A stretch of 64,000 bases of DNA from Candidatus Krumholzibacteriota bacterium (GCA_030609325.1 JAUWCL010000005.1:40574-104573), one strand, 5' to 3'. Counted from the first letter of the stretch, positions 26,379-35,652 are shown. Numbers and translations: made by a program. Notes: generated from the letters alone by a model not told the origin.

Positions 26379-27467
26379 TTACGCGGCGGCCTTGGTATCC
26401 ACGGCCCCGAATACCCTGGGCTTCGTATATCGGTCGATCAGCGGCGTCGCGGCGTTCATCAGAAGTATCGCGAAGCTCACTCCCTCGGGATAGGCGCCCC
26501 ATAGCCTTATAAGTACCGTTATGATGCCGCATCCTGCGCCGAATATGAGCATTCCCTTTTTCGTCACCGGGCTGGTCACGTAATCGGTCGCCATGAATAT
26601 CGCGCCGATGAAGAGACCGCCCGTTATCACGTGGAATGACGGATCGATGTAATGAGCCGGATCGAAAAGATGGAATATACCCGTCATCGCCCATACCGCG
26701 CCGATGAACATCACGGGGATACGCCACGAGATGACCCTCTTCCAGATGAGGAACAACCCGCCAAGAGCGAGCAGTATGACCGAGGTCTCTCCGAGACAGC
26801 CGGCCCTGTTGCCGATCAGCAGATCGAATATCTCCTCCCTGCCGAATGCGATGTCTATATGGCCGAGAGTCGCGAGGCTTTCCTTCATCTGCGACAGGGG
26901 CGTCGCGGTGGTTACCGCGTCCGTCCCGAACCTCGAGGCGGTGACCCACCTGGCCGTCATGTGCACGGGGAACGAGATCAGCAGAACGACACGGCCGACG
27001 AGCGCGGGGTTGAAGGGATTGTATCCGAGACCGCCGTAGAGCTGCTTGGCGATGACTATGGCGAAGAAGTTGCCGACGACGATCAACCACCAGGGCGAGG
27101 TCGACGGCAGGTTCATCGCCAGAAGCAATCCAGTCAGGGCGGCGCTGCTGTCGCGAAGTGCGACGGGCCGCTTCATGATCTTCTGCGATATCGCCTCGAA
27201 GATCATCGCCGAGGCTGTCGAGATCAGGATCACCCGCAGCGCGTCGAGCCCGAAGATATATATAGAGTAGAGCGCGGCCGGCGCCAGCGCAATGATGACG
27301 AACCTCATGATCTGCGAGACGGTGCGTCCGTCGTGCATGTGCGGCGAGGAGCTGACCACGAACCTCGGCCCGACCTCGGCCTTCTTCGGCCTGGGTCCGG
27401 GCCTGGGAGCGGGTTTTTCGTGAGTGGGCTCGGCCGCCGGCTTTTCCTCGGGAGTTTTTCCTTCCAT
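26379..27467 (-). CDS. rnfD: Electron transport complex subunit RnfD
   Basis: 362 residues from ATG 27467 (GGAAG upstream; ATG 27506 in frame is possible). A Pro/Lys/Glu-rich cytosolic extension of about 35 residues precedes the usual VVSSSPHMHDGRTVSQIM. The flavinylation site reads DAVTTATPL, fitting Asp-x-x-[ST]-[GST]-Ala-Thr. YGGLGYNPFNPALVGR is also typical. About ten helices. RnfD carries covalent FMN and is a presumed part of the ion channel. Confidence 0.95.
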   Translation of the reverse strand: MEGKTPEEKPAAEPTHEKPAPRPGPRPKKAEVGPRFVVSSSPHMHDGRTVSQIMRFVIIALAPAALYSIYIFGLDALRVILISTASAMIFEAISQKIMKRPVALRDSSAALTGLLLAMNLPSTSPWWLIVVGNFFAIVIAKQLYGGLGYNPFNPALVGRVVLLISFPVHMTARWVTASRFGTDAVTTATPLSQMKESLATLGHIDIAFGREEIFDLLIGNRAGCLGETSVILLALGGLFLIWKRVISWRIPVMFIGAVWAMTGIFHLFDPAHYIDPSFHVITGGLFIGAIFMATDYVTSPVTKKGMLIFGAGCGIITVLIRLWGAYPEGVSFAILLMNAATPLIDRYTKPRVFGAVDTKAAA

Positions 27468-27530
27468 ATTGTCTTCCAAAAGGACCTCCAGGTCTTTACG
27501 GGCCATCTCTGCGGCCTTAGTGGCCGGTTC

Positions 27531-28856
27531 TCAACCGGTCTTTCTCTGCAGTTTCCTGACCTCGGCCTTCGCCCTCCTGAAGTGGTGCACCATCGGTCTT
27601 CTCGACGGGCATACGTAGGCGCAGCAGCCACATTCTATGCAGTCCATCACGTTATATTCGTTCGCGTCCTCGAACCTCATCTTCTCAATGAATATCGAGA
27701 GCGCCGAAGGGTTGAGCTTCATCGGGCAGACTTCGAGGCAGCGGGCGCACCTGATGCATGCATCGCTCACGAACTGGGTAACTTCTTCCTGCCTGAGAAT
27801 CACGAGCCCGCTCGTGCCCTTCGTGACGGCGGCGTCGAGCGAGTACTGCGCCACGCCCATCATCGGTCCACCGTTGATGCACTTGGCCGCATCGCCCTCG
27901 AGCCCTCCGCAGAACTTCACGAGGTCCTCGAACCTCGTCCCGACTCGCGCGAGGACGTTCTTCGGCTCCCGGATCCCGCTTCCTGTGACCGTGACGACCC
28001 TTTGTATAAGGGGCCTGTTGTACCGCACCGCCTCGTAGGCGGCCAGGGCGGTCCCGACGTTCTGCACGAGGACGCCGACGTCCATCGGCAGCCCGCCGGC
28101 GGGCACCTTCCTCTTCGTCAGGGTGTATATCAGTTGCTTCTCGGCACCCTGCGGGTATATGACATCCATCGCCTCGACGCTGAAGCCCTGGCAACCGACT
28201 ACAGCCTTGCACATCACTTCTATGGCGTCGGGCTTGTTCTTCTCGATCGCCACAACAACGTTCCTGACGCCGATAACGGTAGCGAAGAGCGAGGCGCCAT
28301 CGCGGATGCCCTCCGCGTGCTCGACCATCAGCCTGTGGTCCGCCGTCAGGTAGGGCTCGCACTCGGCACCGTTTATCACGAGAAGGTCCATCTTCTTCTC
28401 GGCGAGCGGCGAGAGCTTCACGTGGGTCGGGAAGGTCGCTCCCCCCATCCCCACGATACCCTTGTCATGAATCATCTCCTTGATCTTCTTGACGCCCAGG
28501 CCTTCGCTCGACCTCTCGACGTTGCACCCCTCGAACCACTCGTCTTTACCGTCGGGAACCAGCACCGCGGCGGGCGCGTCGACGCCGACGGGCGACGGGT
28601 ATATGTCTATCGAACCGATCGTCCCCGAGGTCGGTGCGTGGACCGGGGTCGATACGAATCCACCCGCCTCGGCTATTACCTGCCCCTTTTTTACCTCGTC
28701 GCCCTTCTTGACGACGGGCTGCGAGGGTACACCGAGGTTCTGGGCAAAGAACACGACGAGCCTTTCGGGCAGCGGCATCTCGACTATCGCGCTCGAATCT
28801 GCCAGCCCCTTGTTATATGACGGATGAACGCCTCCGAAGAACCTGCCGCTGCCCAT
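27531..28856 (-). CDS. rnfC: Electron transport complex subunit RnfC
   Basis: 441 residues. ATG 28856 overlaps the rnfB stop (TGATG), with AGGAGG upstream. N-terminal GVHPSYNKGL; SLBB-like carrier region; NuoF-like FMN/NAD core with GIVGMGGATFPTHVKL and NGAECEPYLTADHRLM; C-terminal two [4Fe-4S] sites (CIRCARCLEVCP, CIECGCCAYVCP). RnfC is the soluble NADH-site subunit of Rnf. It lacks the long Ala-rich C-terminal repeats seen in enterobacterial RsxC. Confidence 0.96.
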   Translation of the reverse strand: MGSGRFFGGVHPSYNKGLADSSAIVEMPLPERLVVFFAQNLGVPSQPVVKKGDEVKKGQVIAEAGGFVSTPVHAPTSGTIGSIDIYPSPVGVDAPAAVLVPDGKDEWFEGCNVERSSEGLGVKKIKEMIHDKGIVGMGGATFPTHVKLSPLAEKKMDLLVINGAECEPYLTADHRLMVEHAEGIRDGASLFATVIGVRNVVVAIEKNKPDAIEVMCKAVVGCQGFSVEAMDVIYPQGAEKQLIYTLTKRKVPAGGLPMDVGVLVQNVGTALAAYEAVRYNRPLIQRVVTVTGSGIREPKNVLARVGTRFEDLVKFCGGLEGDAAKCINGGPMMGVAQYSLDAAVTKGTSGLVILRQEEVTQFVSDACIRCARCLEVCPMKLNPSALSIFIEKMRFEDANEYNVMDCIECGCCAYVCPSRRPMVHHFRRAKAEVRKLQRKTG

Positions 28857-29692
28857 CACGCATCACCTCCTGCCGCTGCCGCCGGCTCTTCACAGGCGCC
28901 GGCCGCGTCCCCGGTCACGATGATCGTGTTCATCGGGCATTCCGCCGCTACCTCGGCGGGGATCTCGAAGCTGTAATCGACCACTGCGAGGAAGTTGTCC
29001 ATCGTGATCGCACCCTCGGGAGCGGCCTTGACGCACTTCATACAGCCTATGCAAGCGACCTTACAGTGCTTCCTCGCCACTCCGCCCTTGTCGTGCGAGC
29101 TGCAGAGTATATGGAGTTTCCTGCTCGCCGGGACCATCTTGATGATCCCTTTCGGACAGGCGGCGACACACTGAGCGCATCCGGTGCACTTCTCCGGATC
29201 TACTACGGCGAGTCCTCCGGGCACCATGTCAATCGCGCCGAAGAGGCACACGCCTGCGCACGTTCCCAGGCCAAGACAGCCGTACGTGCAGGCCTTGTCC
29301 CCCCCGAAAACGAGCACGGCCGAGTTGCAGTCGTATATGCCGTTGTAGAAAAAGCGCTTCGCGGCTACCTGGTCGCTCCCCTTGCAGAGGACCAGGGCTA
29401 CCTCCCTTTCGGCTCCTCCCTCGAATTCCATCCCCATGATGGCGGCGATGGTATGGGCCGCCGATTCACCGCCGACGGGACAGGCGTCTATGTCTGCCTT
29501 CCCCTCGGCGATCCGCCTGGCAAGCTCGGCGCAGCCGGGAAGGGCGCAGGCGCCGCAGTTGGCGCCGGGGAGGACTTCTTCGATCTCGTCCGCTTTCGGA
29601 TTATGGGGAACGGCGAAGACCCTCGCCGCGATAGCCAGCCCGAACGCGGCCAGTAGAGCGAGCGCCGCAAGTGCGATAACAGCCGTAAGCAT
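28856..29692 (-). CDS. rnfB: Electron transport complex subunit RnfB (reduced cluster ligands)
   Basis: 278 residues. N-terminal helix, then the Fes domain (PGANCGACALPGCAELARRI ... CPVGG). The ferredoxin region has CTYGCLGLGTCAGVC and CTGCAQCVAACP intact. A third site reads CIGCMKCVKAAP: the fourth Cys is Ala. The last four-Cys motif common in RnfB is reduced to a lone Cys (VAAECPMNT). RnfB takes electrons from ferredoxin, so one cluster may be missing or differently ligated. GTG 29701 is an alternative start. Confidence 0.94.
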   Translation of the reverse strand: MLTAVIALAALALLAAFGLAIAARVFAVPHNPKADEIEEVLPGANCGACALPGCAELARRIAEGKADIDACPVGGESAAHTIAAIMGMEFEGGAEREVALVLCKGSDQVAAKRFFYNGIYDCNSAVLVFGGDKACTYGCLGLGTCAGVCLFGAIDMVPGGLAVVDPEKCTGCAQCVAACPKGIIKMVPASRKLHILCSSHDKGGVARKHCKVACIGCMKCVKAAPEGAITMDNFLAVVDYSFEIPAEVAAECPMNTIIVTGDAAGACEEPAAAAGGDA

Positions 29693-29764
29693 CTTTGTCA
29701 CATTCTCCGCAGAATCAATCTTTGCCTGTTTCGATTGTCCTGGTCTATCTCGATCGCGGCCGGC

Positions 29765-30346
29765 CTAGAGCTTGACCAGCCCGGTAAATCCCATGAACGC
29801 GAGGGAGAGCAGCCCGGCCGTCACCAGCCCGATGGCCGTTCCCCTGAACGGAATCGGCGTGTCGCAGAGATCGATCCTCTCCCTCAGTCCCGAGAAGAGG
29901 ACCATGGCAACGCCGAATCCGACGGCGGCGCCGGCGCCGAATATCGTCGCCTCCAGCAGGGTGAACTCTTTCTGGATGTTGAGAACGGAAACGCCGAGCA
30001 CGGCACAGTTGGTCGTGATCAAGGGCAGGAATATTCCCAGCGCCTTGTAGAGGGCCGGGCTGAGTTTCTGCAGGACGAGCTCGACGAGCTGGACGAGGCT
30101 GGCGATGACGAGAATGAAACTGACCGTCTGAAGGTATGTCAGGCCGAACGGAACGAGGACGTAATGATAGATCAGCCACGTCACCACCGACGCCATCGTC
30201 ATTACGAAGAGTACCGCGCCGCTCATACCCGCCGCCGTCGAAACCCTTTTCGAGACCCCGAGGAACGGGCATATCCCGAGGAATCTCATCAGCACGAAAT
30301 TGTTTACCAGAACAGCGCTTATTATGATTATGACGAGCTTGGGCAT
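29765..30346 (-). CDS. rnfA: Electron transport complex subunit RnfA
   Basis: 193 residues, six helices. Starts MPKLVIIIISAVLVNNFVL; RFLGICPFLGVSK and LITTNCAVLGV hold the two Cys that bind the membrane [2Fe-2S] cluster shared with RnfE. First gene of rnfABCDGE, the same order as E. coli rsx. The 277-base gap upstream (30347-30623) must hold the rnf promoter and that of the divergent GNAT gene; I see no strong consensus in it. Confidence 0.95.
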   Translation of the reverse strand: MPKLVIIIISAVLVNNFVLMRFLGICPFLGVSKRVSTAAGMSGAVLFVMTMASVVTWLIYHYVLVPFGLTYLQTVSFILVIASLVQLVELVLQKLSPALYKALGIFLPLITTNCAVLGVSVLNIQKEFTLLEATIFGAGAAVGFGVAMVLFSGLRERIDLCDTPIPFRGTAIGLVTAGLLSLAFMGFTGLVKL

Positions 30347-30623
30347 CGTTCACCTGCCAACTTTTCCAGGATATTCTTCAATTCTCTCCAAATCGCGAAA
30401 ATAAACGGGATTACCTTAATACAGATACCGCCGGAAATCAACCTTTTACAGGGAATAATTTCGGTCCGGTGATTTTCTGGTTCGTTGACGGATCGAACAT
30501 CGTGTATTACATTCAGATGGCGTGACAAGGGGTATTTCCGGCCAGTGGCGGGTCGCCGAAGGACCGGAGCAGCAGCATCGGCAGGACTTCAGTGGAGCCC
30601 CGTTGATTTTTGCCGGAGAATCG

Positions 30624-31592
30624 ATGGAATTCCGTGTAATAGACAGGAAATCGCTCGACGTTCCCGCATGGGAGGCGTTGACGAGGATCGCATCGTTCTT
30701 CCACACGCACCAGTGGGTCGATACCTGCGTCGACGGGCTTTCCCCGGGCTCGCACGCCGAGTTCCTCTGCAGTTTCGAGGACGGGAAGCTCATCGCGGGG
30801 ATGCCGGCCGTCATCACGAAACAGCTCTTCTTCAAATCCTTTTACTCGATGCCCTACGGGACATACGGCGAGGTCGTCCTCGCCGACGGCGCCAACGGCA
30901 ACACGCGGGACGAGTTCTACGTTCACCTCGTCAGGTACCTGAAGAACGGGAAGTTCTCAAGGATCTCGATCACCGATTACGACCGGAACCTGTCCGAGCT
31001 GGTCGAGCCGTTCCTCAGGCACAAGGACGTCTTCACCCATATCATCCACCTCGATTCCGAGAACGGCCACTCTCCCCCCGACAAGAAGATCAACGGGCAC
31101 ATCCGTTCTGGCCGGAGAGCGGATACCGAGATATGCCGCGTCAGGAACAGGGACCAGCTCAACGAGTTCTATAAGCTCTACGAGATGACCGAGAAGAGGC
31201 ACGGGATGATCCGCAACCTCTACACCAAGCATTTCTTCGCCAGCGTGCTGAAGCACCTCGGGGATTCCGAGATGATGAACTGGACATGCCTCAATTCGGA
31301 CGGGCAGATGATCGGCTCGAGGATCAATTTCATCTACAACAACTCGATGTTCAACTGGCAGACGGTCTGGAACTACGAGTACCGGCACCTCAAGCCGAAC
31401 CACGTACTGCTCTCCGACTCGATCCGGATGGCTGTCGAGAAGGGCATCCGAACGATCAATCTCGGCTCCTCCCCACCGGACGCCCACTCGCTGATCGATT
31501 ACAAGGAACGATGGGGCGGGGTAAAGATCGAGTACGATTCCTACCTCTCCGATTCCTGGTTCCGCAAGTTATTCGGCAGGCTCTCCGGCTGA
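30624..31592 (+). CDS. GNAT/FemAB-like acyltransferase (BioF2-type)
   Basis: 322 residues from ATG 30624 with GGAG six bases upstream. The fold pattern is a double GNAT: an N-terminal half (FFHTHQWVDTC, YGTYGEVVLADG) and a C-terminal half (LYEMTEKRHGMI, SRINFIYNNSMFNWQ, NLGSSPPDAHSLIDYKERWG). The Lys-Glu-Arg-Trp-Gly ending is typical of the PF13480 family, whose members aminoacylate or acylate sugars or peptides in envelope synthesis. It stands alone. 31593-31770 downstream is repetitive (many TGATT/TGATC words) with no gene. Confidence 0.82.
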   Translation: MEFRVIDRKSLDVPAWEALTRIASFFHTHQWVDTCVDGLSPGSHAEFLCSFEDGKLIAGMPAVITKQLFFKSFYSMPYGTYGEVVLADGANGNTRDEFYVHLVRYLKNGKFSRISITDYDRNLSELVEPFLRHKDVFTHIIHLDSENGHSPPDKKINGHIRSGRRADTEICRVRNRDQLNEFYKLYEMTEKRHGMIRNLYTKHFFASVLKHLGDSEMMNWTCLNSDGQMIGSRINFIYNNSMFNWQTVWNYEYRHLKPNHVLLSDSIRMAVEKGIRTINLGSSPPDAHSLIDYKERWGGVKIEYDSYLSDSWFRKLFGRLSG

Positions 31593-31770
31593 GATCGTGC
31601 GGGGCGGCTGATTGCTGCTGATCACGGTTGATCATGTTGATCCCTGATTTCGTGACTCCATGAGTTCTTGATTGCGTGATTCCGTAATATTTAAGAGGAA
31701 TCTGCTCCCATCGGTGTCATGAGTGGGAAATTCCCCAACTTTTTCACGGAATCAGACACGGGACCGGTTG

Positions 31771-32649
31771 TCACAGGCCGCGTGCCCATTCGGGCCGCAG
31801 GTGCCCGTCGGGATCGTCGAGGGCGCGGTCGATCTCGTCGAGAAGGGTCGACTTGTCCTTGAGCAGGGTCCCGGCAAGGGCGAGGTAGTTCGAGGCGTGG
31901 TTGCTCCTGAATATGCACATGTCCGTCTCGAGGCTGGCGACCAGCTCGCGCAGCTCGCGGACGTCGTCGATGGCCGAGTTGAACTCGAATCCCGGATCCA
32001 TCGACGAGGCGTAGCTGTCCTTCCAGGGGCCGAGCATCAAGGTCAGGGCCGACAGATAGCGCGGCCGGATCCGGTTGAGAAGCTCCGCGGTCATCCGCGC
32101 GTGCCTCGAGCTCCCTGAATTGCCCGCGAGCCCGAGTATCACCGTGACGGAGAGCTTGAGCCCCGCTTCGGTCGCCCGCGCGCACCCTTCGGCCATCTCG
32201 TCGGGGGTCGCGCCCTTGCCTACCCTCTCGAGCAGCTCCGGGTCTCCCGTCTCGACGCCGTAGTAGAGGATCGAGAGATTCTTTTCCTTGAGCCCCCTCA
32301 ATTCGTCCGCCGTTTTGCCGAGCAGGTTCGCCGGGTTCGCGTAGGCGGTCACCCTCTGCAGCTGCGGGAAGGATGCGTTCAGCCTGTCGAGTATCCGTCC
32401 GAGCCGCTCGGTCGACAGGACCATCGCGTCTCCGTCGGCGAGAAAGATCCGCCGCGCCGATGGATATTCGGAGGCGGCGATCTCGATTTCCTCGAAAAAC
32501 CTCTCCTCGGACTTGACATGGAACCTTTTGTTTTTATACATGTAACAGAAGCTGCACCCGTTGTGGGAACAGCCGAGGGTGGCCTGCAGGATCAGCGATC
32601 GGGCTTCGCTGGGCGGCCTGTACAAAGGATTGTCGTATTCGATACGCAT
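31771..32649 (-). CDS. Radical SAM protein
   Basis: 292 residues from ATG 32649. The cluster motif is C-x4-C-x2-C (LGCSHNGCSFCYMY), characteristic of a radical SAM subgroup with the TLGCSHN signature rather than the classic C-x3-C-x2-C. Other SAM-barrel landmarks: FLADGDAMVL, YYGVETGDPELL, VTVILGLAGNSGS. The N-terminal PPSEARSLILQ is shared by this group. The reaction is unknown; there are no tailoring partners nearby. Confidence 0.88.
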   Translation of the reverse strand: MRIEYDNPLYRPPSEARSLILQATLGCSHNGCSFCYMYKNKRFHVKSEERFFEEIEIAASEYPSARRIFLADGDAMVLSTERLGRILDRLNASFPQLQRVTAYANPANLLGKTADELRGLKEKNLSILYYGVETGDPELLERVGKGATPDEMAEGCARATEAGLKLSVTVILGLAGNSGSSRHARMTAELLNRIRPRYLSALTLMLGPWKDSYASSMDPGFEFNSAIDDVRELRELVASLETDMCIFRSNHASNYLALAGTLLKDKSTLLDEIDRALDDPDGHLRPEWARGL

Positions 32650-32782
32650 GATAACTGTCAAAAATATTTTACAAATATTTCTTTGTTATTCCTGTAGGAA
32701 ATGATATCTTGCAATCTATTATAATTCCGATTTCTGGTTCGGACAAGTCTCAAAATGATTCCGGACCAGTGGGAAGGCGTTC

Positions 32783-33169
32783 ATGATCGTCGGAGTGGGA
32801 ATCGACTCGGTGTCAATCAGCCGTATCGCCGTGCTGATCGACAGGTACGGGCGGAGATTTCTCGAGAAGGTCTTCACCGAAGACGAGATAGCAAAGGGTC
32901 TCAGGCGGCGGGACGCCGCACAGTACTTCGCGGCCAGGTTCGCCGCGAGAGAGGCCTTCTTCAAGGCACTCGGGACAGGCTGGGGGAGGGGGATCCCGCT
33001 GAAGGAGGTCAGCGTGGCAAGGGAGGAATCGGGACAACCGCTCCTGTCTCTTTCGGGACGGGCGCTGAAGACCACCGAATCCCGCGGAACATCGATCTCG
33101 CATCTGAGCCTGTCGCATGAAGCGGACATCGCGCAGGCAATCGTCATACTCGAAGGAGACCAGATATGA
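32783..33169 (+). CDS. acpS: Holo-[acyl-carrier-protein] synthase
   Basis: 128 residues. AcpS signature MIVGVGIDSVSISRI (metal-ligand Asp), FTEDEI, YFAARFAAREAFFKALGTG (Glu ligand and Lys), and LSLSHEADIAQAIVIL at the end. It moves phosphopantetheine from CoA to acyl carrier protein in the cytosol. The stop overlaps the next start (ATGA), tying it to a gene for a small PD-(D/E)XK-like protein. Confidence 0.95.
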   Translation: MIVGVGIDSVSISRIAVLIDRYGRRFLEKVFTEDEIAKGLRRRDAAQYFAARFAAREAFFKALGTGWGRGIPLKEVSVAREESGQPLLSLSGRALKTTESRGTSISHLSLSHEADIAQAIVILEGDQI

Positions 33170-33624
33170 AAAAAGTACCAAAGAGCATGATCGGAGTCAG
33201 CGGCAAGCTGTTCGTCAACTCCATGCTCCTTCGCGAGGGCATCCCCTGCCAGCTAGGCAAGAACGGGTTCGACCTCATCGTCAACCTGACGAGGCCCAGG
33301 CGGAAATGGACGGTCCTCGTCACAACCAATCTCCGTCCGAAGAAGGCCGGCGGAAAGGGCAAAATGGCTCTCGACTGGTGGGTTTCGGCAGACAACCCGG
33401 CAAATTATGTGGCATGCGTCGATCTCAGCACGTTGAGGACATGGATCTTCTCACGCGCCGAATTCGAAAAACTCTCTCAGCAGAAGGCCGGCGGCAAGCA
33501 TCATCTCTACATGTACACGAAAAAAGCGGTCGCGCTTCGAGGCAAGAAGAACATGAAGTTCGACTACGAGTTCGAGAGTTATCGGCTGGAGAACCGCATC
33601 TACAGGGGTGTCTTCGACAAGTAA
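33166..33624 (+). CDS. Small PD-(D/E)XK-like (DUF4365-type) protein, apparently degenerate
   Basis: 152 residues. The layout follows small PD-(D/E)XK endonuclease-like proteins: a helix GVSGKLFVNSMLLREGI, then GFDLIVNL with the motif Asp, then a strand WTVLVTTN where the catalytic [E/Q]-x-K would sit. Here the first acidic position is Lys and the last catalytic pair is not evident. The fold may remain as a binding domain (inference). The C-terminal part is Lys-rich. Translationally coupled to acpS; a RecB-like nuclease gene follows 45 bases later. Confidence 0.6.
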   Translation: MKKVPKSMIGVSGKLFVNSMLLREGIPCQLGKNGFDLIVNLTRPRRKWTVLVTTNLRPKKAGGKGKMALDWWVSADNPANYVACVDLSTLRTWIFSRAEFEKLSQQKAGGKHHLYMYTKKAVALRGKKNMKFDYEFESYRLENRIYRGVFDK

Positions 33625-33669
33625 CCGGACGGTCACCGCTTATCTTCGACGGGGAACTGTTCTGCAATC

Positions 33670-34680
33670 ATGGCCCTTGTAAACGAATTCGGATGGTCCG
33701 TTTCAAGGGAGTCGACGTTCGACTCCTGCCTGAGGCGCTACTACTTCCACTACTATCTCAGCTGGGGGGGCTGGGAAAGACAGGCCCCCGGGATCGCAAG
33801 AGAGGCGTTCAGGCTCAAGCGCCTGATCTCCCTCCCGCTCTGGCGCGGTCAGCTGGTCCATTACATCACGACGAAGGTGCTCGCCTCCATGAGGGCCAAG
33901 GGCAGGATTCCCTCCTTCGAGGACGTGAGCCGCTATACGCTCGAACGGTTCGAGACCCAGCTCGAGTTCTCCGGATCGAAGAGATATCTCACCGAGCCGA
34001 AGAAGAAGGGCGGCAGGCTCAACATCGACTGGCTGGCCCTCTTCGAGCACGAGTACGACCGGCCGATGCCGCCCGAAAAGCTGCAGAAGACGAGGGATGA
34101 ATGCCTTACGGCGATGAAGGGGCTGCTCGAGAGCGACATCCTCGCCGCAATCGCCCAAACGGACCCCGCCGGCTGGGCGATAGAGAACATCGACCTGGCA
34201 GAATTCGCCCAGGTCTTCGATTTCGAGGGCGCGAAAGTGTTCGCCAAGACCGATTTCATGTACCGCGGCTCCGACGAATCGTTCAACATCGTAGACTGGA
34301 AGACGTTCAGTGCGAAGAACCGCCCGCAGGGGAGCGGCGTCGGGCAGGACGGAAAGGCCCGCGTGCAGCTCGGCGTCTACGGCTATTACGCGGCGTCGAT
34401 CCTCGGAGAGCCGCTCGACAGGATCAGGCTGCTTGAGGTGAATCTTCTCGACGGTGGAGCAACCATCGAGTACGGTGTCTCGAACGAGAATCTCGAGGAG
34501 TTCTACCGGCATATCCGCGGGGGGATCGACAAGCTGTCCTCCGTGCTGATAAACGGCGATATCTCCCGGAACGAGGCGGGGCTCCCCGACCTCTTTCCGA
34601 AGATCGACAACGGGCTCTGCCGGTACTGCAACTTCTACCGAATATGCAGGGACGAGAACAACCCGAACAGGCTGCCATGA
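33670..34680 (+). CDS. RecB/Cas4-like PD-(D/E)XK exonuclease family protein
   Basis: 336 residues. N-terminal SVSRESTFDSCLRRYYFHYY gives the first Cys of an Fe-S site. The nuclease core is AKTDFMYRGS ... FNIVDWKTF (motif Asp, then Asp-x-Lys), followed by QLGVYGYYA. The C-terminal LCRYCNFYRICRD gives three more Cys, completing a four-Cys cluster as in Cas4/AddB-type nucleases. There is no CRISPR array or cas gene here, so a stand-alone DNA-repair role is more likely. Confidence 0.85.
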   Translation: MALVNEFGWSVSRESTFDSCLRRYYFHYYLSWGGWERQAPGIAREAFRLKRLISLPLWRGQLVHYITTKVLASMRAKGRIPSFEDVSRYTLERFETQLEFSGSKRYLTEPKKKGGRLNIDWLALFEHEYDRPMPPEKLQKTRDECLTAMKGLLESDILAAIAQTDPAGWAIENIDLAEFAQVFDFEGAKVFAKTDFMYRGSDESFNIVDWKTFSAKNRPQGSGVGQDGKARVQLGVYGYYAASILGEPLDRIRLLEVNLLDGGATIEYGVSNENLEEFYRHIRGGIDKLSSVLINGDISRNEAGLPDLFPKIDNGLCRYCNFYRICRDENNPNRLP

Positions 34681-35156
34681 CGGAAGACGCGAAAGATAAA
34701 GGCGCGGAAAACGAAGACAAGGAAAAGACGGCCACCGGAACCGGGTACTCCGGACTGGAACCCGCGGCGAAGTGGATGAGGTTTCTCGCGAGGGTGATCA
34801 CCGGCCTGTGGGCAGGATTCTGGATATTCTTCGCCGTAGCGTCCTCGGCGCACGACTTCGATACGCGGGACGGAGCCTCCCTCGGCGGACTGCTCATCCC
34901 GCTGGCCTTCACCGCCGTACTGCTGCCGCTGGCCTTCACCGCCTGGAGATGGGAGAAGATCGGCCGGATCGTACTTCCGATCGCCGGACTTGCAGTGATC
35001 GTCGCGTACCCTTTCGTGGCGAGAAACTTTCCCGCCTTTATGAAGGCGTTCGTCATGGCAACGCTCGGCCTGCCTCCCCTTTCGGCAGGGATATTGCTGA
35101 TCGCCGCCGGGAGGATCGACGGCGGCTCCGGCATACCGGGGCAGGCCGGAACCTGA
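34677..35156 (+). CDS. Four-helix membrane protein of unknown function
   Basis: 159 residues; ATG 34677 overlaps the previous stop. A charged N-terminus (about 40 residues, Lys/Glu/Asp-rich) precedes four hydrophobic helices (LARVITGLWAGFWIFFAVA, LLIPLAFTAVLLPLAF, IVLPIAGLAVIVAYPF, ATLGLPPLSAGILLIAAG). It resembles small DUF-type membrane proteins whose role is not known. The next gene overlaps its stop (TGATG). Confidence 0.72.
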   Translation: MTEDAKDKGAENEDKEKTATGTGYSGLEPAAKWMRFLARVITGLWAGFWIFFAVASSAHDFDTRDGASLGGLLIPLAFTAVLLPLAFTAWRWEKIGRIVLPIAGLAVIVAYPFVARNFPAFMKAFVMATLGLPPLSAGILLIAAGRIDGGSGIPGQAGT

Positions 35157-35470
35157 TGGAGCAATACAACGGCATGGAACAGGAAAACGTCAGGACAGGG
35201 TCGGGGATCAATCTTTTCTGGGGTATCGTATTTACCGCCCTAGCGTTCGTCGAGCTCAGGCGCGGCATGCTCGTCGTCTCCGGCGTTCCGGTCTGGGCCA
35301 TCTGCCTGTTCGCCATCGGGGTCGCCAATTTCCTGAAGTTTCCGAAGATCGCCGCCGCCATCGCCGGAAGCGAGCAGAGGCTCCCCCTCGTCAGGAAGAT
35401 CGCAAACATCCTCAATATTGCCGGGCTGGCGGTCCTGGTGGTCTCGATCGCTTTTGCCTACCTGGGCTGA
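35156..35470 (+). CDS. Small three-helix membrane protein, hypothetical
   Basis: 104 residues; ATG 35156 overlaps the preceding stop, so it is translationally coupled. Three hydrophobic stretches (INLFWGIVFTALAFVEL, VPVWAICLFAIGVANF, IANILNIAGLAVLVVSIAFAYLG) are linked by short basic loops. I recognise no family. It closes the acpS-to-here run on the plus strand. Confidence 0.65.
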   Translation: MEQYNGMEQENVRTGSGINLFWGIVFTALAFVELRRGMLVVSGVPVWAICLFAIGVANFLKFPKIAAAIAGSEQRLPLVRKIANILNIAGLAVLVVSIAFAYLG

Positions 35471-35558
35471 ATCACGGATCTTGGGAAAGTCGATCAGGAC
35501 AGTGCTTGAACTCGGGCGCTGCCTTTACTATTTTTGCTCCGTGGGGTCGCTTTGTCAC

Positions 35559-35587
35559 TTGAAACAGGCCCCTCATGATGTTATAAG
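35559..35587 (+). promoter_or_regulatory. Sigma-70-type promoter of the histidine ammonia-lyase gene
   Basis: TTGAAA (35559-35564), a 17-base spacer and TATAAG (35582-35587) make a near-consensus promoter. Transcription would begin near 35594, about 60 bases before the GTG start with AGGAGG at 35642-35647. Confidence 0.7.
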
Positions 35588-35652
35588 ACATATCATCGTG
35601 GAAAGATGCTGAAGCCGGCCGGGACGGGCCGGGATTCCACCAGGAGGTCATT

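Noticed and set aside
26652..28820. 722-codon plus-strand open frame across rnfD and rnfC
   Set aside because: Antisense shadow of two clear Rnf genes; Arg/His/Asp-rich with no domain.
31593..31720. Repeated TGATC/TGATT words as a possible origin or repeat array
   Set aside because: The words are irregularly spaced with no DnaA boxes or unit length, so no array can be defined.
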